A DNA stretch of 30,066 nucleotides, from contig DMEZ01000047.1 in NCBI GenBank assembly GCA_003450735.1, positions 1 through 30,066 on the forward strand, in the 5' to 3' direction. Under the pieces are notes generated by a model that was not told where the DNA came from, made no database searches, and saw nothing but the letters and a program-made list of their open reading frames with translations. The number at the start of each line of letters is the position of its first letter. Within the stretch, counting starts at the first letter, position 1. This stretch comes from Elusimicrobiota bacterium. Its GTDB lineage: Bacteria > Elusimicrobiota > Elusimicrobia > UBA1565. Below, one piece after another: positions 1 through 7,043 of the stretch. The position numbers and the translations under genes are program-made.

Positions 1-548
1 TTGACGTTGATGGCCGGGCACTTGAGCGTACCCTTCGCGGCGCGCTGGTAGAGCCGGTGCACGCCCGTCGTGGTCTCCTCGGTGATGCCGTGGATGCCCT
101 TGAGCAGCTCCGGCCGCTTGTCGTGGACGACGTTGGTGAGGTCGCCGCCGTCGTCGAGGATCATGTTGAGGGCCTTGCCGTCGGGCCAGAGCAGGGTCTG
201 GTCGAGGCACCAGTCGTACTCCTCGGCCGTCTCGCCCTTCCAGGCGAACACCGGGATGCCGCGCTTGGCGATGGCCGCCGCGGCGTGGTCCTGGGTCGAG
301 AAGATGTTGCAGGAGGACCAGCGGACCTCCGCGCCCAGCTCGACCAAGGTCTCGATGAGCACCGCCGTCTCGATGGTCATGTGCAGGGAGCCTCCGATGC
401 GGGCGCCCTTGAGCGGCTTCTTGTCCTTGTGCTCGCTGCGCAAAGCCATGAGGCCGGGCATCTCGTGGCGGGCGATCTCGATCTCTTTCTCTCCGAACTC
501 GGCCAGCGAGAGGTCCTTGACCTTGTAGTCCATGGTGCGGGTGCTCAT
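1..548 (-). CDS. ahcY: Adenosylhomocysteinase, N-terminal part (cut by window edge)
   Basis: Hydrolyses S-adenosylhomocysteine to adenosine and homocysteine in the cytosolic methyl cycle. About 182 codons are present and the gene runs off the left edge, so the NAD-binding domain is not seen. The start MSTRTMDYKVKDL is the usual AhcY opening. The family signature SCNIFSTQDHAAAAIA and a downstream ETTTGVHRLY substrate-domain motif are present. The ATG at 548 is preceded by a strong Shine-Dalgarno (GGAGGAGG), unlike most first genes in this window. A minus-strand TATAAT at 589-584 would give a leader of roughly 28 nt. That is too short for an S-adenosylhomocysteine riboswitch. The gene is divergent from the exonuclease gene. 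Confidence 0.96.
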   Translation of the reverse strand, partial: MSTRTMDYKVKDLSLAEFGEKEIEIARHEMPGLMALRSEHKDKKPLKGARIGGSLHMTIETAVLIETLVELGAEVRWSSCNIFSTQDHAAAAIAKRGIPVFAWKGETAEEYDWCLDQTLLWPDGKALNMILDDGGDLTNVVHDKRPELLKGIHGITEETTTGVHRLYQRAAKGTLKCPAINV

Positions 549-583
549 TCCTCCTCCGGTGATCTTGTTGGGATGCGGCTGAC

Positions 584-595
584 ATTATATAAAAT
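584..595. promoter_or_regulatory. Back-to-back -10 elements, divergent promoter
   Basis: The minus strand reads TATAAT at 589-584 (for ahcY) and the plus strand reads TAAAAT at 590-595 (for the exonuclease). The two hexamers abut. The plus -10 ends 7 nt before the ATG at 603, which predicts a leaderless exonuclease mRNA. No convincing -35 is seen for either direction. Confidence 0.6.
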
Positions 596-602
596 ACCGT
601 CG

Positions 603-1145
603 ATGGCCCCCAAGCCCTATCTGTGCGTCGTGGACCTCGAAGCCACCTGCTGGCAGGAAGGCGAGAAGCGCTGGCCGGACAAGGAGATCATCGAGATCGG
701 GGCCCTGCTCGTAGCGCGGGAGGGGCTCGCCCCCCTGCGGGAGTTCGAGTCCCTGGTGCGTCCGGTCCGCAGCCCCGCCCTTTCGGAGTTCTGCACGAGG
801 CTGACGACCATCACCCAGGCGGAAGTCGACTCGGCCCCGCTCTTCCCCGAAGCGCTTGCGCGCTTCGCCCGCTGGCTGCCCCTGCCCGGGGAGTGTTTGT
901 TCGCCTCCTGGGGCGCCTACGACAAGGCCCAGCTCGAGCAGGACTGCCGCCAGCACGGCGTGGGCTACCCGTTCGATGAAGAGCACCTGAACCTCAAGCG
1001 TCATTTCGGCGGGAAGAAGGGCTGCGCGCCCTGCGGCATGAAGGAGGCCCTGCACAAGCTCGGCCTGCCGCTCGAGGGCTCCCACCACCGTGCCCTGCCC
1101 GACGTGCGCAACATCGTGCGCGTCCTCCAGGCCGTGGGCCTCTGA
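603..1145 (+). CDS. DEDDh 3'-5' exonuclease, ERI1/KapD-like
   Basis: A 180-aa cytosolic exonuclease of the DnaQ/RNase T fold. The Exo I motif VVDLEATCW gives catalytic Asp11 and Glu13. A middle Asp lies in WGAYDKAQLE (Exo II). The HHRALPDVRNI motif near the C-terminus supplies the His and Asp of Exo III, so all four acidic residues and the His are in place. The single compact domain and the LEATCW variant resemble the ERI1/KapD subfamily, which acts on RNA or short single strands; the substrate here is unknown. The ATG at 603 is chosen because it opens the conserved fold and sits 7 nt after a -10 element. An upstream in-frame ATG at 573 lies before that -10 and is unlikely. Confidence 0.9.
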   Translation: MAPKPYLCVVDLEATCWQEGEKRWPDKEIIEIGALLVAREGLAPLREFESLVRPVRSPALSEFCTRLTTITQAEVDSAPLFPEALARFARWLPLPGECLFASWGAYDKAQLEQDCRQHGVGYPFDEEHLNLKRHFGGKKGCAPCGMKEALHKLGLPLEGSHHRALPDVRNIVRVLQAVGL

Positions 1146-1170
1146 CCCCCGGCGGCATTTTTGCTATGAT
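1142..1170 (+). promoter_or_regulatory. Extended -10 promoter for the 1178 response regulator
   Basis: CTGACC at 1142-1147, a 17-nt spacer, and TATGAT at 1165-1170 preceded by TGC (extended -10). The -10 ends 7 nt before the ATG at 1178, predicting a leaderless transcript. The -35 overlaps the stop codon of the exonuclease gene. Confidence 0.65.
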
Positions 1171-1177
1171 GGAAAAG

Positions 1178-1864
1178 ATGCCTGCCGCCAAGAAGAAGAA
1201 GCTGCGCCTGATGCTCTGCGACGACGAGACGCTCTTCCGCGACGTCATCAAGGACCTCGTCTCCCGCGAGCGGAACATCGAGGTGGTCGGCGAGGCCTGC
1301 GACGGCAACGACGCCCTCGCGAAGGCCAAGACCCTCAGGCCCGACGTCATCCTCATGGACATCGGCCTGCCCAACCTCAACGGCATCCAGGCGACCCGGG
1401 CGGTGCTCAAGATCCTGCCCCAGACCCGCATCCTCATGCTCTCGGCCTTCCAGGACGACATGCACGTCATGGAGGCCGTGCAGGCGGGCGCCTACGGCTA
1501 CCTGTCCAAGAAGCTCCCTCCGCAGGAGCTCGTCAAGGCGCTCAAGAGCTTCGCCGAGCAGGGGACGATGCTGCCCCAGCCCGTCATGGAGAAGGCCGTC
1601 GCCCGCCTTCAGCGCATGCAGACCGTCCAGACCCCGCTCGGCACCGCGACCCGCACGCAGATGCGCGTCCTGGCCCTGCTCGGGATGGGCAAGAGCAACC
1701 GGGAGATCGCCGAGGAGCTCGGCTGCAACGTCAAGACGGTCAAGAACCACCTCAACATCCTCTTCCAGAAGTTCGACGTGAAGAACCGCACCGAAGCCGT
1801 CGTGAAGGCCCTCGCCGCCGGCCTCATCGCGGGCCGCGAGGGCCCCTCCGAGATGCAGCACTGA
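1178..1864 (+). CDS. NarL/FixJ-type response regulator (REC + LuxR HTH)
   Basis: A 228-aa two-component regulator. The N-terminal receiver domain (about residues 9-125) has the acidic pair Asp15/Asp16, the phospho-acceptor Asp61 in ILMDIGLPN, the switch Ser in LMLSAF and the conserved Lys in LSKKLPP. A linker leads to a C-terminal LuxR/GerE helix-turn-helix with GKSNREIAEELGCNVKTVKN, expected to bind DNA as a dimer on phosphorylation. No histidine kinase is encoded nearby, so the partner is unknown. ATGs at 1166 and 1169 overlap the TATGAT -10, so the third ATG at 1178 is taken as the start. A Lys-rich stretch follows it. Confidence 0.93.
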   Translation: MPAAKKKKLRLMLCDDETLFRDVIKDLVSRERNIEVVGEACDGNDALAKAKTLRPDVILMDIGLPNLNGIQATRAVLKILPQTRILMLSAFQDDMHVMEAVQAGAYGYLSKKLPPQELVKALKSFAEQGTMLPQPVMEKAVARLQRMQTVQTPLGTATRTQMRVLALLGMGKSNREIAEELGCNVKTVKNHLNILFQKFDVKNRTEAVVKALAAGLIAGREGPSEMQH

Positions 1865-1871
1865 AGTCGCA

Positions 1872-1900
1872 TGGACGCGGGCGGATGCGTCCGCTACACT
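1872..1900 (+). promoter_or_regulatory. Putative promoter for the 1910 phosphoesterase
   Basis: TGGACG at 1872-1877 and TACACT at 1895-1900 are 17 nt apart. The -10 ends 9 nt before the ATG at 1910, so any leader would be only a few nt and carries no Shine-Dalgarno. Confidence 0.5.
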
Positions 1901-1909
1901 ATCTAAGCT

Positions 1910-2911
1910 ATGCCGTCTTCCATCGACTGGTTCCAGTACGGGGTCGATCCGGCCTGCTGGCCTCGCCCGGAACTCTCTGAGCGCCTCCTCGACCGGGTGG
2001 TGTATTCGGACTTCCACGAGACCCGTCGCCGCCGGCTCTCCGAGCGCATCCGCCTCGCCCGCCTCTCGGCTCCCTGGAAGACGGACGGCCAGCTTGCGCG
2101 CCTGGCGGCCTCCCCCCGCCGCCCCGGCGAGAGCTTCCGCTTCGCGGTCCTCGGCGACGCGGAGCCCGGCCGCTACTGGCTGACCCGCGCGCTCTTCGCC
2201 GTGCCCGGCGCCTTCCAGGCCCAGTGGGCGGACCTCCAGACCCGCGGCGTGGACTTCTGCGTCCAGCTCGGGGACGCGGTCAGCCGGGGCTCCGTGCGCA
2301 ACTACCTCCGGCTCCTGCACGACCTCTCCTCGCTCCGGGATCCCGCGCCCTATCTGCCCGTCCTGGGCAACCACGACCGGCGCTATCCGCACGGGAAGGC
2401 CGACTGCGAGCTCTTCCGCTCGGTGTTCGGGAAGACCCACTACGCTTTCGACCGCGGCGGCTACCGCTTCGCGGTGCTCGACACCAGCGCGCGCCGGCTG
2501 ACCCGCCGCCAGTTCCTGTGGCTGGAGAAGGTCCTGGACACGGACCTCCGGACGGTGGTGTTCACGCACGTGCCGCCGGCCGACCTCGAGGTGTGGAAGG
2601 ACTTCTCGGGGCGCTGGCGCGGCTACGGCGGCTTCAAGGAAGGCTCCTCCGAGTTTTTGCGCCTGATGAGCCGGCGACGCGTCGAGCGGGTGTACTTCGG
2701 GCACATCCACGCCTTCGGCGTGCGCGAGGAAGGCGGCGTGCGCTACGTGCTGACGGGAGGCGGGGGCTCCCCCCTCTACCCCATGGGTTTGCAGGACCGC
2801 TTCCACCACTACCTGGTCGTGGAGGCCGGCCCCGACGGGCTCCAGGACACCGTGCACTGCGCCGACGGGCGCAGCTTCGTCGTCCCCGGGCGCGGCTTCG
2901 TCTCCAGATAG
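1910..2911 (+). CDS. Calcineurin-like metallophosphoesterase
   Basis: A 333-aa predicted dinuclear-metal phosphoesterase without a signal peptide. The family motifs occur in order: GDAEPG (Asp83), QLGDAV (Asp122), GNHD (Asn154-His155-Asp156), FTHVPP (His220) and GHIHAFG (His265, His267). The first motif normally carries a metal-ligand His two residues after Asp (DxH); here that position is Glu. The substrate cannot be predicted, and the family covers protein, nucleotide and phospholipid-type phosphoesters. An N-terminal extension of about 75 residues rich in Arg precedes the catalytic fold. The gene stands alone and converges with the response regulator ending at 2915. Confidence 0.88.
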   Translation: MPSSIDWFQYGVDPACWPRPELSERLLDRVVYSDFHETRRRRLSERIRLARLSAPWKTDGQLARLAASPRRPGESFRFAVLGDAEPGRYWLTRALFAVPGAFQAQWADLQTRGVDFCVQLGDAVSRGSVRNYLRLLHDLSSLRDPAPYLPVLGNHDRRYPHGKADCELFRSVFGKTHYAFDRGGYRFAVLDTSARRLTRRQFLWLEKVLDTDLRTVVFTHVPPADLEVWKDFSGRWRGYGGFKEGSSEFLRLMSRRRVERVYFGHIHAFGVREEGGVRYVLTGGGGSPLYPMGLQDRFHHYLVVEAGPDGLQDTVHCADGRSFVVPGRGFVSR

Positions 2912-2920
2912 CGGCTATCT
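2906..2920. other. Hairpin containing both convergent stop codons
   Basis: AGATAG-CGG-CTATCT is a perfect 6-bp inverted repeat with a 3-nt loop. One arm contains the plus-strand TAG (2909-2911) and the other contains the minus-strand stop (2917-2915). No clear T-tract follows in either direction, so an intrinsic terminator role is uncertain. Confidence 0.4.
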
Positions 2921-3346
2921 CTTCTTGACGTACGGCCCGGGCGGCGGAGGCCGCCGGGTCTTCAAGGCCTTGTGCAGGGTCTCCAGCAGCAGGTCCTGAT
3001 GGATGGGCTTGCGGATGAGCGCGACCACGAGCGGGTTCTTCTCGACCTCGTCGACCGCCTTCGAGCCGGAGTGTCCGGTCACCACGATGATGGGCGGCAC
3101 CGGGCCGCCCTTCTCGGCGAGCAGCTTGAGGATGCCGAAGCCGTCGGTGGAGCCGGGAAGGACGAGGTCGAGCACGACGGCGTCGGGCTTGCCTTCGAGC
3201 CGCTGGAGGGCTTGGTCGCCGGACTCGGCGGTCTCGATCTGGAATCCGTCGCGGTGGACCAGGATCTCGAGCAGGGTGAGCACCGAGACGTCGTCGTCGA
3301 CGATGAGCACCCGCTTCGTCTTGGGGTCCGCCAGGTCGGGCTCCAT
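2915..3346 (-). CDS. Stand-alone receiver-domain response regulator
   Basis: A 143-aa CheY-like protein: one receiver domain with the acidic cluster VDDD (17-19), phospho-acceptor Asp60 in VVLDLVLPG, the switch Thr in VVTGHSG and the conserved Lys in IRKP. The tail is Pro/Lys/Arg-rich with no output domain, so it probably acts by protein-protein contact or in a phosphorelay. No kinase lies beside it. Two ATGs are possible, at 3352 and 3346. The minus-strand TAGAAT at 3358-3353 directly abuts the first and lies 6 nt before the second, so the second is preferred as a leaderless start. Confidence 0.92.
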   Translation of the reverse strand: MEPDLADPKTKRVLIVDDDVSVLTLLEILVHRDGFQIETAESGDQALQRLEGKPDAVVLDLVLPGSTDGFGILKLLAEKGGPVPPIIVVTGHSGSKAVDEVEKNPLVVALIRKPIHQDLLLETLHKALKTRRPPPPGPYVKKR

Positions 3347-3352
3347 GCGCAT

Positions 3353-3358
3353 ATTCTA
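3353..3358 (-). promoter_or_regulatory. -10 element of the 3346 response regulator
   Basis: TAGAAT on the minus strand, 6 nt before the ATG at 3346. It predicts a leaderless transcript. No recognisable -35. Confidence 0.55.
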
Positions 3359-3433
3359 CATCTTCAGAACCTGGGTCTTACGCACCGCCTTCGCGAAAGC
3401 CCAGCGGCCCATGCCCGGCGCGGCGGCTCTGGT

Positions 3434-3439
3434 TATCCT
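3434..3439 (+). promoter_or_regulatory. -10 element of the 3446 gene
   Basis: TATCCT ends 6 nt before the ATG at 3446, the same geometry as the other leaderless candidates here. No clear -35. Confidence 0.45.
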
Positions 3440-3445
3440 GAGAGC

Positions 3446-4216
3446 ATGAGGAAGCTGCTCGGCGTCCTCAGCGTCTTCGGGCTCTCGTCGGCGCCCCTGT
3501 TCGTCGCTTGGACGGTCGTTTCCAGCCCCGGGGGCTCGCACCTGCCGCCCCGGAGCGCGAAGGGCTTCGATTTCGACTACGTCCAGCCCCTGCCGCCGGC
3601 TCCTCCCCCGGATATGCGCGACGCTCCGGCGCCGGCTCCCGCCGCTTCGCCGCTCCCCATCCCCTATCAGGGCATGCTCAAGACGAAGAGCGTGGAGCAG
3701 GCGGCGCCTCCGCCCCGCAAACCCGCCCCCAGGGCGCTCGTGAGCGTCCGCCATGAGACCTGGGCGCTCGGCAGCGGCGTCCTCGCGGCCCTCCGCCGGT
3801 CGCCGGCCCGCTTCCTGGCCTCCTCGACCGCTCTTCACAGCCCGCGCGCCCTGCTCGCGTTCCTGGAGAACAAGAAGCAGGTCGAGGCCTACATGGATTC
3901 GCCGCTGGTGCGCGTCACGCTCAACAGCCCCCCCGTGGCTCGCCAGATCCTCGGCAGCCGCCCGCTCGTCCGGGCTTTCCTATCGACTCCCGCGATGCGC
4001 AACCCGCGCGCCGCGCGCGCCCTGGTCTTAAGCCCCATCGCCCGCAAGATGCTCGTCAGCCCCGGCGTGACCCAGGCTCTCCGCGACCCGGCGGTCGTAC
4101 GGAATTTGATGTCGGACGCCCAGGCGGCGGAGTGGCTGGAGGAGAACCCCGTGGCGCTCAAGGCCCTCACCCGGGCCGTGCCCGGCCTGGGCTCGTACCT
4201 GGCTTCGAAACCCTAG
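3446..4216 (+). CDS. Membrane-anchored or secreted protein with about 10-residue helical repeats
   Basis: 256 aa, not recognised as a named family. Residues 1-25 form a signal peptide or N-terminal anchor. A Pro/Ala-rich low-complexity linker (about 30-100) follows. Residues about 115-250 consist of roughly eleven degenerate units of 9-10 residues with the pattern [S/D/N]-P-x-[V/A]-x-x-x-L, for example SPLVRVTLN, SPIARKMLV, SPGVTQALR and DPAVVRNLMS. The pattern recalls STI1-type helical repeats rich in NP/SP turns, which bind hydrophobic segments, but that is only a resemblance. It should act outside the cytoplasmic membrane. The start is fixed by the -10 placed 6 nt upstream. Confidence 0.8.
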   Translation: MRKLLGVLSVFGLSSAPLFVAWTVVSSPGGSHLPPRSAKGFDFDYVQPLPPAPPPDMRDAPAPAPAASPLPIPYQGMLKTKSVEQAAPPPRKPAPRALVSVRHETWALGSGVLAALRRSPARFLASSTALHSPRALLAFLENKKQVEAYMDSPLVRVTLNSPPVARQILGSRPLVRAFLSTPAMRNPRAARALVLSPIARKMLVSPGVTQALRDPAVVRNLMSDAQAAEWLEENPVALKALTRAVPGLGSYLASKP

Positions 4217-4223
4217 GATCCCG

Positions 4224-4937
4224 TCAAAGCCCGAGGAAGGTGATCGCGCCGCCGCAGAGGGCGAGCGCGAGGCCGGCCAGCGCGTGCGACCAGCGCTCGA
4301 GCCGGCCGAAGGGGATGCGCTCGACGCCGAGGCGCAAGGCCAGCACCGTCGCGAGCATGGTGAGGATCGTCGCCGCCGAGAAGACCGCCGCGACGACGGC
4401 CGCGCCGAGGAAGGAGTGCTTCGCCGCGGGGTAGATGAGCAGGGGGATGAGCGGCTCGCAGGGGCCGAACACGAACACCGTGAAGAGGATCCACGGAGTC
4501 ATGTCCGGCGAGGCGGGGTCGGCGTGCGCATGGACGTGCGCCGCCTCGTGCCCGTGCCCGTGCAAGTGCACCGTCCCGTCCTCGTGCGCGTGGGCGTGGG
4601 TGTGAGCCTCCCCCCGCAAAGCCCTCTTCAGGCCCCAGGCCCCGTAGGCGAGCCCGAAGGCGAAGAGCAGCCAGCCCGCCGTCTCCCCGCGGAGGGACTC
4701 GATCCATTCGAGCTTCCCCACCGCCGAACCGAGGGCGAGTCCGGCCAGTCCGAGCAGCACCGAGCTGAGCACGTGGCCGAGCCCGCAGACGAACGTCCAG
4801 AAGGCCGTCCTGGCGGCGGACCACTTCCAGGCCCGCGCCATCGCGACGAAGGGGATGTAGTGGTCGGGGCCGAGCAGGGTGTGGGTGACGCCGAGCACGG
4901 CGGCGGTCCAGGCCAGCAGGGCGATCTCGGTGTTCAT
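4224..4937 (-). CDS. NicO/UreH-like membrane transporter with His-rich loop
   Basis: A 237-aa inner-membrane protein with about six hydrophobic helices. The first helices carry HTLLGPDH, matching the His-x-Pro-Asp-His type motif of nickel/cobalt efflux (NicO/RcnA) and UreH/TauE-like proteins. A central loop (about residues 110-140) holds eleven His residues in alternating HxH patterns, a likely metal-binding segment. A second conserved piece, FGPCEPLIPLL, is typical of the family. It is the last gene of a four-gene leftward operon, 10 nt after the Cys-rich lipoprotein gene, with AGAGGA as ribosome site. Export or uptake of Ni, Co or another transition metal is likely; direction and ion are not determined. 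Confidence 0.85.
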   Translation of the reverse strand: MNTEIALLAWTAAVLGVTHTLLGPDHYIPFVAMARAWKWSAARTAFWTFVCGLGHVLSSVLLGLAGLALGSAVGKLEWIESLRGETAGWLLFAFGLAYGAWGLKRALRGEAHTHAHAHEDGTVHLHGHGHEAAHVHAHADPASPDMTPWILFTVFVFGPCEPLIPLLIYPAAKHSFLGAAVVAAVFSAATILTMLATVLALRLGVERIPFGRLERWSHALAGLALALCGGAITFLGL

Positions 4938-4947
4938 CGGGTCCTCT

Positions 4948-5298
4948 CTATTCGCAGTAGCCGGCCCGGCCGCAGGTGAGCGTCCCGCAGCATTGGGTGG
5001 AGCTCGAGCAGCGCGCGCTCCGACCGAAGCAGGAGCCGTCCGAGCAGACGCCAGTCTCGCAGGTCAGCGTCTTGCAGCACTGGGAGCTTGCGGAGCAGGC
5101 CGTCCCCTTGCCGGAGCAGGAGCCGCCGGAGCAGGAGCCGCCCGAGCAGAGCATCGTGCCGCAGCAGTCGCCGCTCGTCTTGCACGCCTGCCCCTGCCCC
5201 TGGCAGGGGACCTGGATGCCGGGGACGCCGACCTCATCGCTGCCGGCCCCCACGCAGGCGCAGAGCGGCAATGCGAGCAGCAGGAGGAGGGCTCTCAC
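4948..5298 (-). CDS. Cys-rich lipoprotein with three disulfide-type repeats
   Basis: 116 aa. A lipoprotein signal (LLALPLCAC) ends at Cys13 or Cys15. The mature part has three repeats of about 30 residues with the spacing C-x5-CC-x3-L/M-x-C, for example CKTSGDCCGTMLC, CSASSQCCKTLTC and CSSSTQCCGTLTC, separated by Gly/Ser/Cys linkers. The CC-centred pattern resembles knottin or dickkopf-like disulfide modules, so it is probably oxidised and exposed on the membrane. The start is GTG at 5298, whose last two bases begin the TGA of the upstream solute-binding gene (GTGA overlap), so translation is probably coupled. Function unknown. Metal sequestration beside the transporter at 4224 is possible but speculative. 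Confidence 0.82.
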   Translation of the reverse strand: MRALLLLLALPLCACVGAGSDEVGVPGIQVPCQGQGQACKTSGDCCGTMLCSGGSCSGGSCSGKGTACSASSQCCKTLTCETGVCSDGSCFGRSARCSSSTQCCGTLTCGRAGYCE

Positions 5299-7043
5299 CG
5301 CGGTTCTTTGCTCATCCGGTAGAAGTAGAAGGCGTTGTGCAGGTTGAAGGGGTCGAGGCGCTTGTCGTCCTTCCTCAGCCCCGAGACGCCCTCCCGCACG
5401 GTGCGGTAGGCGACGGGGTAGTGGAAGTACAGCTGGGGCAGGTCCTTCTTGTAGAGCGCCTGGAGCTTGGCGTAGGCTTTCAGGCGGGCGGCCTCGTCCG
5501 AGAGGCGGACCGCCGAATCCACCAGGGCGTCGGCCTTCGGGTTCGAGTAGCCCTGCGCGAGCGGGAAGGGCCCCGCGCTGTGGAGCAGGCTGAAGGCGTA
5601 GGAGTGCAGGTCGGGGTAGTCCGGCTCGAAGCCCGAGATGAACAGGGGCAGGCGGCGGCGCAGGGACTCCCGCTCCAGGGTGGACTTCCAGGTCGGCTTG
5701 GGATTGAGCGAGAAGGCGCCGTTGAGCTCGCGCAGCGCCGTCGAGAGGATCTCGGCCACGGCCTGCGCCACCGAGTCGTTGGCGTTGTAGGCCAGCTCGG
5801 CCTGGAAGCCCTTCTTCCAGAGAGCCCCCTTGAAGGCCCTCTTCAGGTGCTCCCGGGCCTTCTCCGGCTCATGCCCGCAGACGGGGGCGCCGGCGGGCAG
5901 ACCGAAGGCCTTGAAGGGGAAGGGTCCTTCGGCGCGCTGTCCCTTGCCGCGCAGGGCGTAGTTGAGCAGGAGGTCGTAGTCGAAGGCGCAGGCGAAGCCG
6001 CGGCGCACATCGGGGTCGCTGAAGAAGTCCGGCGGGATGCCTTTCCCGTCGAGCCGGCCGCTGCCGAGGGCCGGGTTGTCTTTCGCGTCGGCCTTGAAGT
6101 TGAAGAAGAGGACGGGCCCGACCGAGGAGCTGGGCAGGTCGTCGAGCACGAGGACGCCCGGCTCGGCGGCGGCGTCCTTGAGGCTCGAGCGGCTCAGGTC
6201 GGCCGTGTCGGCGTCGCCGGTCTGGAGCATGCTCAGGCGCGCGAACTCGCAGTCGACCTGGTGGAAGACGAGGGTCTTGAGCGGGGCCGGGCCGCGCCAG
6301 TAGGCGTCGTGGCGCGTCAGGACGGCCCGGTTCTCGGCCGTGCTGCTCGTTTCGACCCGGTAGGGCCCGGTGCCGCAGGCGCGCCGGCGCAGGGGCGCCG
6401 TGCGCGGCTCCAGGCCGTTGAAGCGCTCCCAGGAGGCCTGTGTGCCGTCCCAGTCCCCCTGCGCGGCCGCGAACTTCTTGGAGAGGATGAAGGGCCAGGA
6501 GGCCAGGAGGCTCAGGAACGGCTCGTAGGGCTCCTTGAGCGTGATGACGACCTTCTCTTCCTCCACGCGCACGGCCTTGTCGGCGTCCTCGAATCGGACG
6601 GCGAGGGCGCCGTCCGGCTTGCGGGTCGAGTAGACGCCCAGGATGGGTTTGAGCAGGATGGCCGCCGGCCCGCCGGGCCGGTCCTGGAGCATGAAGCGCA
6701 GGATGGAGTAGCGCACGTCTTCCGGGGTGAGCTCGCCGCCGTCGTGGAAGCGCACCCCCTTCCGGATGGGGAAGGCGTAGACGGTGCCGTCCTTCGAGAG
6801 GAGCCCGTTCTCCCGAGTGGGCACTTCCATGCTGAGGAATGGGCGGAAGGAGCTCTTGGCCGTGTCCGTGCCGAAGACCACGAGGGGCTCGAAGAGGTTG
6901 AGCGCGACGGCGAAGCTCTGGCGGTCGTAGAGCGCGGCGGGGTCGAAGGTGAAGACCCGGTCGGCGTCCGCGCTGATGAAGGAGTCCGAGGACGGAGCCG
7001 CCCAGAGGGGCAGGGCGAGGAGGGCGAAGAGCAGGGAGGTCAT
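5295..7043 (-). CDS. Extracellular solute-binding protein family 5 (DppA/OppA-like)
   Basis: 582 aa with a short signal peptide (MTSLLFALLALPLWA). The body follows the peptide/nickel-binding ABC substrate-binding fold: LFEPLVVFG near the start, FPIRKGVRFHDGGELTPEDV, the GTGPYRV and YWRG motifs, and the PDYPDLHSYAF segment near the C-terminus. Such proteins deliver oligopeptides or nickel to an ABC permease. No permease or ATPase gene lies in the operon or the window, so it is an orphan receptor or uses a remote transporter. It starts with ATGA overlapping the stop of the propeller-type gene upstream and ends overlapping the GTG of the lipoprotein gene. Confidence 0.93.
   Translation of the reverse strand: MTSLLFALLALPLWAAPSSDSFISADADRVFTFDPAALYDRQSFAVALNLFEPLVVFGTDTAKSSFRPFLSMEVPTRENGLLSKDGTVYAFPIRKGVRFHDGGELTPEDVRYSILRFMLQDRPGGPAAILLKPILGVYSTRKPDGALAVRFEDADKAVRVEEEKVVITLKEPYEPFLSLLASWPFILSKKFAAAQGDWDGTQASWERFNGLEPRTAPLRRRACGTGPYRVETSSTAENRAVLTRHDAYWRGPAPLKTLVFHQVDCEFARLSMLQTGDADTADLSRSSLKDAAAEPGVLVLDDLPSSSVGPVLFFNFKADAKDNPALGSGRLDGKGIPPDFFSDPDVRRGFACAFDYDLLLNYALRGKGQRAEGPFPFKAFGLPAGAPVCGHEPEKAREHLKRAFKGALWKKGFQAELAYNANDSVAQAVAEILSTALRELNGAFSLNPKPTWKSTLERESLRRRLPLFISGFEPDYPDLHSYAFSLLHSAGPFPLAQGYSNPKADALVDSAVRLSDEAARLKAYAKLQALYKKDLPQLYFHYPVAYRTVREGVSGLRKDDKRLDPFNLHNAFYFYRMSKEPR

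Noticed and set aside
549..602. S-adenosylhomocysteine riboswitch upstream of ahcY
   Set aside because: The region is only about 54 bp and the predicted leader about 28 nt, with a Shine-Dalgarno but no room for the riboswitch fold.
1001..2857. A 618-codon open frame on the minus strand
   Set aside because: It overlaps the exonuclease, response regulator and phosphoesterase genes, all with clear motifs on the other strand.
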